64,000 nt of DNA from Paraspadella gotoi. Taxonomy: Eukaryota; Chaetognatha. The DNA lies in assembly GCA_051294375.1 (NCBI GenBank), contig CM119268.1, positions 17,007,947-17,071,946 on the forward strand. The letters are read 5' to 3'. Shown here in pieces: positions 34,636 through 46,857 of the stretch. Position 1 is the first letter of the stretch; every line of letters starts with the position of its first letter. The notes under the pieces are model-generated. The model ran no database searches, was not told where the DNA came from, and was given only the letters and a program-made list of their open reading frames with translations. A program made the position numbers and the translations under genes.

Positions 34636-34760
34636 GTATGGCATAAGGCTCAGCAATCTTNNNNNNNNNNATAGGGCAGAGCAATCGTTAGGGCATGGGG
34701 TAGAGGAATCGTTAGGGCATAGGGCAAAGCAATCGTCAGCGCATAGGACAGAGCGAGCGG
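34636..34760 (+). repeat. 28-bp minisatellite around a 10-N gap
   Basis: At least four imperfect units of about 28 bp with core GCATAGGGCAGAGCAATCGT; the 10-N run at 34661-34670 interrupts one of them. Confidence 0.75.
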
Positions 34761-35215
34761 AAGGTCGAGCGGGAAGAAGCAATCGGAGATATCGGGAATG
34801 GCGGAGCCGTTATCAGGAAAGGGTGGGGCAATAAGAAGAGGAAGATAAGGAGAAGGAAGAGGAAGAGGAAGGGAGACTTATAGAGATGAGGAAAGGAAGA
34901 CTTGGAGGGAAACGTTGAATAGCAAAAATATACGTAGAAAGGTAAAAATTATTACAAGTTAATATACTATATAAACTATGTAAATCTTGGCTGGGACATC
35001 TGTCAGTTAGTTGCTGTTGAATCGGGACAGGAAGGATAGAGAGTAAAAAAGGTAGGATGTGTGACGCAAAGAAACACGGTTCCATTTTTGTCAATCGTTG
35101 TTCATCGTCGTCGTCGTCGTCGACGTCGTTGTCATCGTTTAAAACGCCGATTATAGGTTAACTTCGTCGTCCAGAGCAAAGAGTTAAAAAGTGTCCATCT
35201 GTCGCGAACCAAATC

Positions 35216-35216
35216 G

Positions 35217-35262
<46 letters not shown>
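35216..35262 (+). repeat. (GTC)n, about 15 units
   Basis: Pure GTC/TCG run. Serine or acidic homopolymer frames through it are not evidence of a gene. A smaller run is at 35104-35130. Confidence 0.97.
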
Positions 35263-35536
35263 GTTGTAGTGACCCGAGAGCAAAGTTTGTTTAAACAGCG
35301 GGAAGTGGTGGAGGAAATTGAAACTGGTTATCGGACGAGGAAAGAAAGGGGGATAAAATGGAGATCCGAGGAAAGTGGAGAAAAAGGAAAGAAACTGGAA
35401 AAGAAAGGAAAGGAGGAAGAGGGCGGGAGTGTTCGGGCCTCGGAGGATGCAACCATGAAGAACCAAACAGACGAACGACGTTTCATTTTTCTCATCCCTT
35501 CCACTTTTTCTAGAGAAAAAAAAAATGGTAAACTAA

Positions 35537-35537
<1 letters not shown>

Positions 35538-35626
<89 letters not shown>

Positions 35627-35660
35627 GGAGAGAGAAAGACAAGAGAGAGAAAGAGAGGTA
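35538..35660 (+). repeat. (GA)n tract ending at a gap
   Basis: GA runs interrupted by GGAGAAGAG; ends at the gap 35663-35939. Confidence 0.95.
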
Positions 35661-36178
35661 GTNNNNNNNNNNNNNNNNNNNNNNNNNNNNNNNNNNNNNN
35701 NNNNNNNNNNNNNNNNNNNNNNNNNNNNNNNNNNNNNNNNNNNNNNNNNNNNNNNNNNNNNNNNNNNNNNNNNNNNNNNNNNNNNNNNNNNNNNNNNNNN
35801 NNNNNNNNNNNNNNNNNNNNNNNNNNNNNNNNNNNNNNNNNNNNNNNNNNNNNNNNNNNNNNNNNNNNNNNNNNNNNNNNNNNNNNNNNNNNNNNNNNNN
35901 NNNNNNNNNNNNNNNNNNNNNNNNNNNNNNNNNNNNNNNATGTTAGTAGATAAATATCTGTCATTGAGAAAGAAAGGTGGCCATTAATTAATCGAAAAAC
36001 GACATTGAAGAAAGGGATTGAGGAAAGAAGAAAGGAGCGGAAAGAGTGAAGCAAAGTAGAAAGAAAAGGAGGAAAGCGACTTTTAAAATCTCTCTCTTTT
36101 TAGAGAGAGAGAGAGAGAGCATATCGTCCCCGACATTGCATTTTTGCCCCGACAAAGGAATATATAAAAAACTCCCAG

Positions 36179-36340
36179 ATGGCGACGGGAAAGTTATTGG
36201 GTAAACATCCTTTGTTTACAACGTCGTCGTCGTCGTCGTCGTCGTCGTCATCTTCGTCAACGTCCCCCATGGTTAGCGGCGTCGCGTCAAAAGAGACGGC
36301 ATCGTTTTCACTCCACGCTGACGCCAATCGTGACTCGTGA
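36179..36340 (+). CDS. Candidate 53-codon Ser-rich frame behind a TATA-like box
   Basis: ATG at 36179 opens a frame of 53 codons: MATGKLLGKHPLFTT, a run of serines encoded by (GTC)n, then TSPMVSGVASKETASF and a stop. TATATAAAAA lies 16 bp before the ATG, close for a promoter unless the leader is very short. The minus strand is open across the same interval, which weakens the case. An inverted pair of forkhead-like sites (GTAAACA and TGTTTAC) lies within the frame at 36201-36219. Not recognised as any family. Confidence 0.15.
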   Translation: MATGKLLGKHPLFTTSSSSSSSSSSSSTSPMVSGVASKETASFSLHADANRDS

Positions 36341-36879
36341 GAGGAGAAAGAAAAAGAAAGGCGACGACTCCATAAACTTAATGAAAGCAAATCGATGGGG
36401 TGAGTTGTTGTTTATGTTGTTGTTCGAGTTGTTGGTTGAATCGCTGATGTTGTCAGTGTTTTTTTTTAAATACTTGTTATGTGGTTTTTGGCTTTTGCTA
36501 TGTTATTCTTTTTTAATCGTTTATCGTGTCCTTGTTCTTTATTTATATGTCAATTAGCCTGTCGTTGGGTTTTTTGTGTTTTTTTGTTTTGTTTTTGTAT
36601 CTAATCAAAGTGAATTAAAAAAACGACGAGGTCCGGTCGTGAAGGAGGCGGCGGCGAAGAGCATTTAGGGCGTCGGCGTGGATGGCGTCGTGGCGTTGCT
36701 CGCTCGTCAGACCCGCGTTGATCGCCCGACGGAACTGTGAATGCCGAACCCGCGTTGCTCCCCCGTCAGAGCCGTCAGTGCCCGACCAGCGTTGCTCGCC
36801 CGACGAAACCGTGAGTGCTCGATTCGCGATTCACATTTTTTTTTATTCAAGACTTTTGCGCCATGCTCTTTATTTTTAT

Positions 36880-37027
36880 TTTATTATTTATATTATTTTT
36901 ATTATTTATATTATTTTGATTATTTTGATTATTTTGATTATTTTGATTATTTTCATTATTTTGATTATTTTCATTATTTTCATTATTTTCATTATTTTCA
37001 TTATTTTCATTATTTTCATTATTTTTT
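36880..37027 (+). repeat. 12-bp minisatellite (ATTATTTTSATT)n
   Basis: About twelve units; the variable base changes from G in the first half to C in the second half, showing two homogenised blocks. Confidence 0.92.
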
Positions 37028-37576
37028 TTTATGTTTCCTTTTCTTTTTCTTTTTCTTTTTCTTTTTTCTTATTCTTCTGTTATTTTCTTCTCAATGACAT
37101 GGTGACTGCTATGCAGTCTATCAGTATGACGATGAACGAAGACGACGAAATGAGATGTTCACACAATTTCTTCCTGATTCTTTCTCTTTTTCATTTTTAT
37201 CTTTTTTTTTTTCTCTGACTCCTTTCTCTTATACATTACTCTTTTTTTTTTTCCAGACCCCCGAACTTTGAAGAGGTGAGTAGTCGAAGAAAGAAACTAT
37301 GGCGTTGGCAAGAAGGAGAAGAGAGTAGATGTAGAGAGAGGAGGGGATGGCTTAGTGTTGCAAGAAGGCTTGAGAACGAAGAGAGAGATGAGAGACGAAA
37401 GAGACAGTTGGCCAAAGAGCGAGAGCTGAGTCGCAGCAGGTGTTTCTAAGGGGTTACAGCCGTACTTTGTCAAAAGAGAACGAGCATGTTAGAACGGTCG
37501 TTTTCTTGCCTTATGCCTATCTAGTTCTGTTGGCATCGCAGTTACTTAGGTCCTCTCTCGTCACTACTCCAGTCAT

Positions 37577-37670
37577 CTCTCTCTCTCGTCTCTCTCTCTC
37601 TCTCTCCTCTCCTCTCTCTCTTCTCTCCTGCCTCTCTTCTCTCGTCTCTCTCTCTCCTCATCCTCTCCCT
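37577..37670 (+). repeat. Imperfect (CT)n tract
   Basis: CT runs with CGTCT and CCTCT interruptions. Confidence 0.9.
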
Positions 37671-38649
37671 CTTTACCTTATTATTTCCGTTGTATTTCAC
37701 TAATCACAGTCCGCTTCTCCCTCCCCGCCCTACAAGACCTCACTCCTCAATTCCTTTCGTCCTTTCAACCGTTTTCTTTCCATTTCGACTTGGCGAACCA
37801 GATCTCTTCAACATTCACCCTTTTTCCCTTCCAAATATTTTGCCCCTCATAGATTTCCCAAATCGGCTCTGGACGCAACCAAATTTCACTCACATTTCCC
37901 CCATCACGTCCGACGCCGCACCCGACTCCAGAACCCGCCACTCGCCGTCCCAGCGGCCGGGTGAACGGGTGGGTTCCCGCAGCACCGAAAAACGGATTTT
38001 CACGATTTTACTCGCCGTCGGACGAAAATCGGGTGACTCAAGAAAAATGTGTCGATTCTCGCTCATCGACTCAATAACAAAGGAGAACAATTTTGTCCCG
38101 CCTTCGCGGATCTCTCGGCGCTCACAGTCTTCTTTCTTTTTTTATTTGTTATTGCGTGTCTGGTTTTAGTTTCATCGCGCCGTGTTTAGGTTTTATAGTT
38201 CTATGAGTATGTTGGATTATATGGGCGTGTAATGTAAATAAAGGAGTGGCACGCTGAATCATAGTGATGGGGATTAAGCCTCATTACTAGAGGAATTCCG
38301 CTTTGTCTTGTTTGTCGTCGTCGTCCGTCCTCGTCGTCTCGTCGTCCGTCGTCGTGCCGTCGTCTATACTTTTCCTCGTCCTCCTTTTCGCAAGCACCAT
38401 CGTCGGTAGGTGAGTGGGCATTGCGATTATCCTAGTTACAGCAATAAGATATGCCCGACAAAAGTCTCAGCCTGCACAAACGGGAACGCAATCCTTTCTC
38501 ATTCATTTACTTTTCTTTTTTCCTCTTTTTTCTTCTTTTTTTTTTTTTTGTTTCTTTTCCCGATTTCGTTTGCCGGATTACTTATGCAACGACCAGAAAA
38601 AAAAGGAAATAAGTTGAAAAACCATTTTTTTTTACACCAAGAATGCGCA

Positions 38650-38993
38650 TCTCTCTCACTCTGCTCCACCTCATCACTCTCTTCTCTCTCTCTCTCCTCT
38701 CTCTCTTCTCTCTCTCTCTTCTCTCTCTCTCTCTTCTCATTCTTTTCAATTTTTCTTTCAATCGCCGATCACCGTCTCCACTTCCTATGAAGTGTGCTTC
38801 TGAATACGTATTCTTTTTCATACCTCCTTTTCTCTCTCTGCATTCTTCTCTACTTTCTCTCTATCCTTCTTCTTCTTTCTTTCTTTTTCGCCCTTTCTTT
38901 TTTCCTTCTTCTTTCTCACGAAGTTTAAGTCGGCGCTCTCGTGAATCTTTCCCTATTTTTACTCGTTTTCTTTTTTCTACTCTCCTCTCTCTC

Positions 38994-39033
<40 letters not shown>

Positions 39034-39075
39034 CTCTCTCTCATCTCTCTCCTCTCTCTTCCTCTCTCTCTTTCT
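38650..39075 (+). repeat. CT-rich pyrimidine region
   Basis: Two CT tracts (38650-38735, 38985-39075) separated by a T- and C-rich stretch. Plus-strand frames here are Ser/Leu/Phe repeats only. Confidence 0.85.
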
Positions 39076-39328
39076 TAATCCGTTAATTTCGTTGACGAAT
39101 ATTCGAGTTTTGGGCTCCATCTGCCGTGGCTATTCACAACAATCGGGAAAAATATTCCGGGGCTAAAACATATTTCTTCGACAGATGACATCCGTCCGCC
39201 GTCTTTTCTTCGTACCGTCGCCGCGCATAAGAAGTTCCAATGTGAGATATCAACAGAGTTAAATTCCATCATTTTTTTCGTACTTTCGCGAGATAAAAGG
39301 AAAACAACAGCAGAAAGAAGAGGAGGAG

Positions 39329-39329
<1 letters not shown>

Positions 39330-39373
<44 letters not shown>

Positions 39374-39380
39374 CAGAGAG
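39330..39380 (+). repeat. (GA)n microsatellite
   Basis: About 50 bp of GA with one GGAG interruption. Confidence 0.93.
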
Positions 39381-39723
39381 CATCGTGGAATACAATCGAG
39401 GTTGTATATCGAATCGCACGAAATGCAGTCAGATCGTATGCGTACTATCTTCGCCTGGGAAATTTTTTCGTTGAAATAGGGAGAGCGTTTTTCGGAAATG
39501 AGTTGAATGATTCAGTTGCCCGAATCGGATTTCATGTCCAATCCGATCCGCGTTAAGAAAAGTTTAATCTCAACTCATTCTCATTCACTCAAATTTATTC
39601 AAACCTTTGGGTCCCGTGTCATATCCATCTCGAGGTCCCCGTTTTTCTTCCTTGTTTGTCTTTTTTTTTTTATATTCGATGCCTTCTGTTTTTTAAACGA
39701 CACTTATAGGCGATTATGTTTTC

Positions 39724-39749
39724 TCTTTTCTCTCTCTCTCTCTCTCTCA

Positions 39750-39803
<54 letters not shown>

Positions 39804-39833
39804 TCTCCTCTTCTCTCTCTCATCTCTCTCTCC
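39724..39833 (+). repeat. (CT)n microsatellite
   Basis: CT runs with CATCT and CTTCT interruptions. Confidence 0.95.
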
Positions 39834-40676
39834 CGCCGTTTCCGGTTTTTTTTTCATACCAAAAATTCATATATATTTATTGGCGGGAGAATAAAAAAGA
39901 GGCGAGAGACAAAGTCGCGACCGGAATTGGGATTCGGAATCCGAGAAAAGAAAAGACGTTTTATTCCATTTTTAGTTTATCATGTATTTTTCCATCGCGG
40001 GAATCCGAGAGGCGTTTATTTTGTTCGTTGTGTTTTTAGTTTATTTCGTTGTTTTAATTAAACGTTCATCGTCTACTTCACTATGCCTATGTTCTATTGT
40101 CAATGAAATAAGTAGAATATTTCTTGAAACGAAAAAATTATGTATAGAACTTATATAGGTTCAAGCACTCGCGTACTTTTAGGTATTTTTTTTTTAATTC
40201 TATTACAGAAATAGTCAAAGTTCAAAATTCCTTGAGATATATGTTCTTTCAAACTTCGATTTTTTCTTCAAACTCAACGAAAATATAAAATCAAAAAAAT
40301 TAAATACGGAGAAAAAATCGAGGCAAACTAATTTCGTTTCAAGATTAGGTACATTAAAATAAAAAAAAAGAAAAGAAATTAAAAACCCGCGTATTTTATC
40401 CAATTTCTCGGTCGTCCCGCGCGTGCGCATTTTCTTGAAGGAAATAATTTATTTAAAAGAAAAAAAATGGAGAACAATTCCACACAAATCGTTCCGTCGT
40501 TGATCCTTATGCAAATCGATCTTGAAAAAAGGGGGGCGAGGGGGGAGGAGATAAAGCGGAGAGAAATAATGGGGGCGGGGCAGATTCTTAAAAAAGACAG
40601 AAAGAATGAAAGGGACAGGAGGAGGGAGGGAGGGATCAAGGGAAGGAGCAGGGATGGAGGCGGAGAAAAAAAAAAA

Positions 40677-40689
40677 GAGAGAGAGAGAA

Positions 40690-40768
<79 letters not shown>
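40677..40768 (+). repeat. (GA)n microsatellite
   Basis: About 90 bp of GA with AGAG and ATGAG interruptions, followed by purine-rich DNA to about 40970. Confidence 0.95.
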
Positions 40769-40770
<2 letters not shown>

Positions 40771-41015
40771 GGAAAAAGAAAGAAAGAAAGTGAAAATGAG
40801 GGAAACAGAATTTTCACGCGGCGCTTCGACTTCATTACTCTTCGGTTGGAGAAAAGAAAAGGGAAAAAAGAAAGGGGGAAAAAAGGGAAAGAAAGGAAAA
40901 AAGGAGAGAAGAAAAGTGAGAGAAAATGGGAACGAAAAGGAGGAGGGGAAAAGGAATTATGTTAAGCATCAAACTTGAGCGGAAGTGGAGATCGGTGGCG
41001 GGATTCGAATTGGGT

Positions 41016-41088
41016 CAGAGAGAGAGAGAGAGAGAGAGAGAAGAGAGAGAGATAGAAGAGAGAGAGGAGAGAGAGAGAGAGAGAGAGT
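41016..41088 (+). repeat. (GA)n microsatellite
   Basis: GA runs; a further tract lies at 41249-41330. Confidence 0.93.
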
Positions 41089-41301
41089 CGGAAATCACGA
41101 ACTCGAAATCCGGGAGCGATGATGCGAAAGATAAAAATAAAAAGCGTTTTGAAGGAATTTGATGGTTTCTTTATCTTCCCCAACCCGGGAATTTTCTTCC
41201 TCTGTGGTGACCTTGTGGAAAGAGCAACCAAGCGATGCGAGACGAAGAAGAGAGAGAGGAGAGAACGGAGAGAGAGAAGAGAGATACGAGAGGAGGAGGA
41301 G

Positions 41302-41332
<31 letters not shown>

Positions 41333-41599
41333 ACTGGAGGAAGCAAACAATAATCACGGAAGAAAGAACAAGAAACTTTTTTTTTAAACACGAGAACGTA
41401 GTAACGTCACAATACATAAGGATGAGAAATCTTTGGCTCTTTCGTCCTCGCTGGTGTTTTTTCCAAATTCCTTCACTTTGATTTTTTCGAACGTTTGATG
41501 CTAAGCATTAATTCAATATTTCAGTTTTTTGATTCTCTAACCCTAAATGACAATAAACAAGTTTGAGCAAACAATGTCGGATTTTCCCACGATCATTAT

Positions 41600-41810
41600 C
41601 GGTAATTAATTAATTAATAATTAAAAAATTCAAGTTAATTAATTAATTAATAGTTTGATCCCAAATGTTTGTTTTTAGGTCTTTTCGTCCCTAACCACAA
41701 CAGAAGCAATGATGACGATGAGAATAATTTCGATAACGATTGACTGATTAATTAATTATTAATTGACTAATTGAATAATTAACTGATTAATTATTTGATT
41801 AATCTTGCAA
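41600..41810. repeat. TAATTA/ATTAATTA-rich block
   Basis: More than a dozen TTAATTA or TAATTA sites in about 200 bp. It could be a simple-sequence block or a dense homeodomain-site cluster. Confidence 0.6.
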
Positions 41811-41864
41811 TTACATTTAATATAAAAGGAAAAAGAAGCATAATCAATTAGTGAAACAGGTTTT

Positions 41865-42012
41865 TTGTTTTTTCCATTTAAACTCATTTCCACTCAAACG
41901 ATTCCATCGGAACTTAATTTCCAGCTTAATCTCACACTTTCCTACCCACATACCAAATTTCATTCAAATCCATCTATCCAATCACGAGTAATTGGTATTT
42001 TTTGTAAGGTGG

Positions 42013-42070
<58 letters not shown>

Positions 42071-42235
42071 TAGACAGATGGACGGACGGACGGACGGACA
42101 TCGTTTTTTTGGCATAATTTAGCATAATTGATATAAGTGAGTGCCCTACAAGATTGAGGGGGCGGACCGACGGACCGACAAAGTGAATTATAGAGTCGAG
42201 ATCTGCTGAAAGCAGATCCGACTAAAAAGTTTTTC
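41865..42235 (+). mobile_element. GACA-type dispersed element, copy 2
   Basis: A body ending CCAAATTTCATTCAAATCC, then GTAAGGTGGGACAGACAG, a (GACA)n run with (GGAC)n end (42009-42100), a second GGACCGACGGACCGACAAAG block, TATAGAG, a hairpin at 42195-42222 (GTCG-A-GATCTGCT, loop GAA, AGCAGATC-CGAC; 12 pairs) and TAAAAA. The ACCAAATTTCATTCAAATC plus GACA layout is common in arthropod and other invertebrate genomes in non-LTR or Helitron-like tails. No coding sequence is present. Confidence 0.6.
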
Positions 42236-42636
42236 TCGCTATTTTTAGTCATTCCGTTACTACGTATTGGGATCTCGCATTTCATTTTCATAGGTTAAGG
42301 TATTCGCCATTCGCCATTCGCCATTGCACGATACAATCTCGGTTCCTCTTTTTTATATCTTATGTTTCTGCTTCATTTTTCCCCTCCTACCTTCTTCCCC
42401 ACTTTCCCCCATCCCCCCTTCCCCTCTTCCCTTCTTTCCCCTCTTCCCCCTTTTCTCTTCCCTTGCTTTCTTCTTCTTCTCGAAAATTGAAAGCAGGAAA
42501 GGAAATTTGCAACGGAGATGGATTTTCCTTTTTTTTCCCTTTTTTCCCTTATTTTTTCACTTTTAGTCTTCCTCATTTTTTCTCAGCTTTGGTTTCTTTC
42601 TCTCATGGGTCTTTTTCTGCACTTGAGGATGGAAAT

Positions 42637-42642
42637 TCTTTT

Positions 42643-42714
<72 letters not shown>
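42637..42714 (+). repeat. (CTTT)n microsatellite
   Basis: About 19 units. The (GAAA)n run at 42876-42960 is its inverse complement, forming a potential 80-bp stem with a 160-bp loop. Confidence 0.97.
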
Positions 42715-42874
42715 TTTTTTTTCTTCTTCTTTTTTTTCCCTTTTTTTTTCTTTTTTTCTTTCTTTCTTTCTTTCTATCTTTCTAACGTTTTCTTTTTTCT
42801 TTTTAGAGTAAATTTCATTTTCATTTTCTTTTGAAACAAATATCAGCAGCAAATTGAAAAGTGAATGGTATCCG

Positions 42875-42875
<1 letters not shown>

Positions 42876-42949
<74 letters not shown>

Positions 42950-42960
42950 GAGAAAGAAAG
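42876..42960 (+). repeat. (GAAA)n microsatellite
   Basis: About 20 units, inverse of 42637-42714. Confidence 0.97.
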
Positions 42961-43571
42961 TGAAAGAGAGAGCAAGACGCTCGGGGTCGCTACACCACAA
43001 GGATGAGGCTCATTTTTCAAAGCCTCCAACATATTTTGGCAGTGAAACTGCATAGAATCTTTGTCAAGGTGTGTGTGTGGCAATAGAAATGGTGATGTAT
43101 GGGTGTTTAAAAGGCGCGATAAAAAAGGCGAGGGGGAAAAAGTAAAAGAAAAAAAAAAGAGAAAAGGGGATTTGGGGTGAGGGGGTGAGAGAATGCGGAA
43201 AGAGGGTGAGGCACCATTTCACGCCTTCGAAAAAAAAAAAAAACATCTTAACCGATCTTTTTAATAAAACGCAGATTTTTGCTTTTGGTTTTTTCTCCTC
43301 TCTTTTCTCATTCGAGGTAGTTGCCAAGACTCCCCATTAGCATTGTCTTCGTACTTTTTTACCCTATACTCTCTCTTATTCTCTCTTTCTCTCTCTCTTC
43401 TCGTCATCTCTCTCTCATTCTCTCTCTCTGTCTCTCTCTCTCCTCTCTCTCTCTCTCAATAGCCTCCTCTTCATCACCGAACGTAAATTCGCTTCCCCAC
43501 TCCCGACGGTTAATCCTTTTAAGTCGGACTAATTTTCAATAAAACAATGGCTTCCGTCGTCAATCATTCGA

Positions 43572-43640
43572 AGACGGAGAGAGAGAGAGAGAGAGAGAGA
43601 TCGCAAAGAGAAGAAAGAGGAGGAGAGAGAGAGATGAGCA
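43572..43640 (+). repeat. Imperfect (GA)n tract
   Basis: GA runs; a CT tract of opposite sense precedes at 43380-43460. Confidence 0.9.
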
Positions 43641-43699
43641 GAGGGACGATGTGAAGAGAGAGAGAAGAGAAGAATTGGAAACGGAGAAAAGGGCGAAGA

Positions 43700-46250
43700 G
43701 GAAGAAAAGAAGAAAAAAGCAAAAAGATAAGAAAAAATAGAAGTCTTTTCGACAGAAATTGGATGTTTTTCCACCACCAAAACCGACTCGTCTTAACATT
43801 CTTTTGTAATAATTTACTAATGATAATAATTGTGATAATAAATGAGAAAATAAACGTGTTTTCACAAAATGAGTAATTAACTTTCCTTGCCTAACAATAT
43901 TTTTTAAATAAAGTAATATTTAATACATTAATATATATTAAGGCGGCGCCAAAAATTAACATTTAAATATTTATAATAAGGACGATACCGTCAATATATT
44001 TCAGTGACCCATTGATATCAATTCTTCTCATCTGCCTAAATCAAAAATTTTGAAATATTTTCATATCGTATCACCACACGGAGACATTTCTTTGTCAACA
44101 TAACGAAACTCTATAAATTCACAATTTGCTCTCGCATTCTCTGATTGGCTGAAAGAGGGCTCACGTGACATATCCAATTTTTCATATTTCTTGATCCATA
44201 CTCTAGGGTAGTAGTTAAATATTAATTAATCAGAGTAATCATGTGGCAAAAAGGTAATTTCAGATCTATATTATTAATTTGACAGAAAAAATGCCAATAA
44301 GTTAATACAAAAAGCAATTAACTTGTCAAAACAACAATTTAAAATACACTCAAAATAATTGGACCTTATTTTTTACATTCGTCGACCCGGGATTTTACTC
44401 AAGGTCATTTTTTTTTTCGCTTCCTCTATGCTGAGCAACCGTGTTAAGAAAAGTCAAAAATATACTCGGTAAGCGCGTAAAAAAAACATTTTTAAATTTT
44501 ATAAATCCCTTAACTAACCAACCTTGACCCAATGACTAACCGTTTAAAAAAATATAACATGTTATTCCTTTCCTTTGTTTCCTTGTTTCCTTGGTAAAAC
44601 AAATATTTATACACAGGAACTTTGAAATTTGAGGAGAGTGAGAGAGAGAGAAAGAGAGAATTCGTTTTTGCGGCTGATGAGAAAAGCTTACATTTAAAGC
44701 TGAAACATACGTACCGAAATTTATGTGTATTGGCGGTGGCGAGCGTCGCCATTTGGGGAGGGACGGCTCCAACGTCGACGATTTTGGCGAATGAAATATA
44801 TCTATTCGTTTTCAAGTTGTCCCAAAGTTCGCGATGCGAGGTAGTCGCGACGAACTTGCATAATTGAAGAAGAGGTAAAAGGGGTTGGCCGAGGCAATTC
44901 GTGGGTTATTTTAGGGATAACATTTGATTTGGAATTTTTGTAAATTTCTTCAGTTGCCTCCAAGATTACGCGAACGTTCGGAAACGGATTTGAAGCGGAG
45001 TGGTTTATTACCTTTTAACCGAAATATCTATTTTTTAATTGGTCTCGCATTGTATTACCAAAGAATCTGAAATGCTTATCTGTTTTTAACTTCGATAAAT
45101 AAACAGAGAACTTTTTGAAACCTCGGAACGTCGGCCATTTGTAAAATTAAAGTACTGAAAGGCCAGAGGCAACTATAAACCATTGTTTCTTTATAAACTT
45201 CGTACTAAGCAATTCATTTTCTTCACCTGTAAAAACATAAAATGGATATAAACATAAGCATCCAACCGCGTGGTAGCTAAAGTTGTGTTTGCAAAACTGT
45301 CGATTAGTAAAGTTACCCTAATAATTGATTAAGCGACCATGTATTGAATTAGTATATAAATGGTCAGAGAGAGAGAGAGACTACAGTTTTTTCGCGAACT
45401 ATTTTTTCCCACGTTGAATTCGCTGATTAGGTCTATGTACGCACGATATGTCAAGGCGTGTTATGAATGGTCCCAAGTTGACGGAGCGACAGCAGACGCG
45501 ATACGGCCGCGGTCAATGCTGAGCCGACACTTCCCAACTCGCATCGCATCGCGTGCCGGTTGTTCGAAGAGGCCGGAATTTTGATGAGACTCCTCTAAAA
45601 AAGTTTAAAATAAAGTTTTTTTAAGCAATTTTCTTTAAGATATTTTCTTCTTTTTTTTTTAATGCTAATTATTTTTTAGGGAGAAAACAAGTTGAGTGAT
45701 AGTGAAGCAAGAGGGAGAGAGATGTTAAAGTTTACTCTCTCTTCTCTTTCTTTTAATTAAAAGCGATACTGGTAATAAGTACACTGAAATACTAAATATA
45801 ACCTTTTATTAAAATTTATTCAAAGCTATTTATAAAAATTTATTGCAGAGTTCAAAATCTACATAACTACTACCTTTCCTCTCTTTTGTCTTTCTGTAAC
45901 TTTTTTTGGTCATCGAGAATATCGCATTCATTCCGATCTGGATACGCGGAAGTTCGTTGAGCTCCGTGAGCGTAACGTTGAAGAAAAAATTAATTCCCTT
46001 TCCGCGGTGAGGGAATTTTTAGACCTCCTCTTTTCCTATAAAATATTACAACGGGCAGTAAGAGAAATTAAACAACGTGACGTTAAGAAAGTATTAAACC
46101 ACTTTATTAATAACGTTTTAAAATGCCTATTTATTACCCTCGTCAAACTTACACGGAAATGTGGGTAACTCATTTGAAGAGATAGCCTAGATTTGTTGCA
46201 GGCATTAAATTTAAAAGATAGTATTTCACAGTAAAAACTTAGTTTGAAGG
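43700..46250. other. Gene-free AT-rich stretch
   Basis: No long frame has splice context. A non-repetitive block at 44620-44870 is open on both strands for about 80 codons, and one at 45360-45584 for 74 codons on the plus strand; neither is recognised. No repeat family match. Confidence 0.4.
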
Positions 46251-46261
46251 AAAGGTGTAAA

Positions 46262-46695
46262 TGGGTTACTTTTAACTTTCGCCAACGGGACGTAAGGAGG
46301 TTAGTGGGTTGGGTTAAGGCGTGCGTTTTAATGGTTAGGGGATAGTTAGGGTTAAAAGAGAGAGAGTTTAGCGGTTAGCATAGCGTATTTATCTGATTAA
46401 TGTTTTTTTAAAGTTTTTCAATTTATTTATATATTAAATCATTCTGTACAACGATTTTATTTTAATAAGATGCAGACATTGTTTCGGCTCACAAAATTCG
46501 AGCCTTCTTTAGCACTTGCGCATTTGCTAAATTAGAACAATTTTTTTATGAGTTCAAAGAGAAAGAAGAGAGACAAAATCAACGAAAAGAAATGGATTAC
46601 ACCATGAATTATTTTTTAATAAAAATAAGTATTTTTAAGTTATTTTTGTAAAAGCCGCCAAAAACCGGCGCGTCGGCGAAAGCAAAATTTAGCCA
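46262..46695 (-). mobile_element. Short inverted-repeat element, copy B (longer)
   Basis: Reverse-orientation relative of 11908-12114. Left end TGGGTTACTTTTAACTTTCG, right end on the opposite strand TGGCTAAATTTTGCTTTCGC. It shares the degenerate TTAGGG-like block (46300-46360) and the GCCGCCAAAAACCGG end block, but has about 230 bp of additional internal sequence. No target duplication is obvious and there is no coding capacity. Confidence 0.6.
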
Positions 46696-46819
46696 CGTTT
46701 TAAACGATTCCAAAAAATCAAAAGACGACTAGTTTTACTGCTGAAATATCCTTTCTATTTTCACGCCCGCAAATCTATTAAAACGCATTTAGGANNNNNN
46801 NNNNNNNNNNNNNNNNNNN

Positions 46820-46857
46820 GTTATGGGCCCAGCACGCTCCCACTGCGCCACGCTGCT
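46820..46857 (-). tRNA. tRNA-Met initiator, 5' half, cut by gap
   Basis: On the minus strand, starting at 46857, the sequence AGCAGCGTGGCGCAGTGG and then GAGCGTGCTGGGCCCATAAC covers acceptor strand, D arm and anticodon arm up to just after the CAT anticodon of eukaryotic initiator tRNA-Met. Two bases differ from the usual animal sequence (C for A in AGCAGAG, G for A after the D loop). The 3' half (about 34 nt) should lie in the 25-N gap 46795-46819, which is therefore shorter than the true missing sequence. Upstream of the tRNA start no clear control is visible; internal A-box TGGCGCAGTGG is present. Confidence 0.88.

Noticed and set aside
41990-42085. (GACA)n run considered as a CRISPR-like array
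   Set aside because: It is an uninterrupted tetranucleotide repeat without spacers, within a eukaryotic dispersed element.
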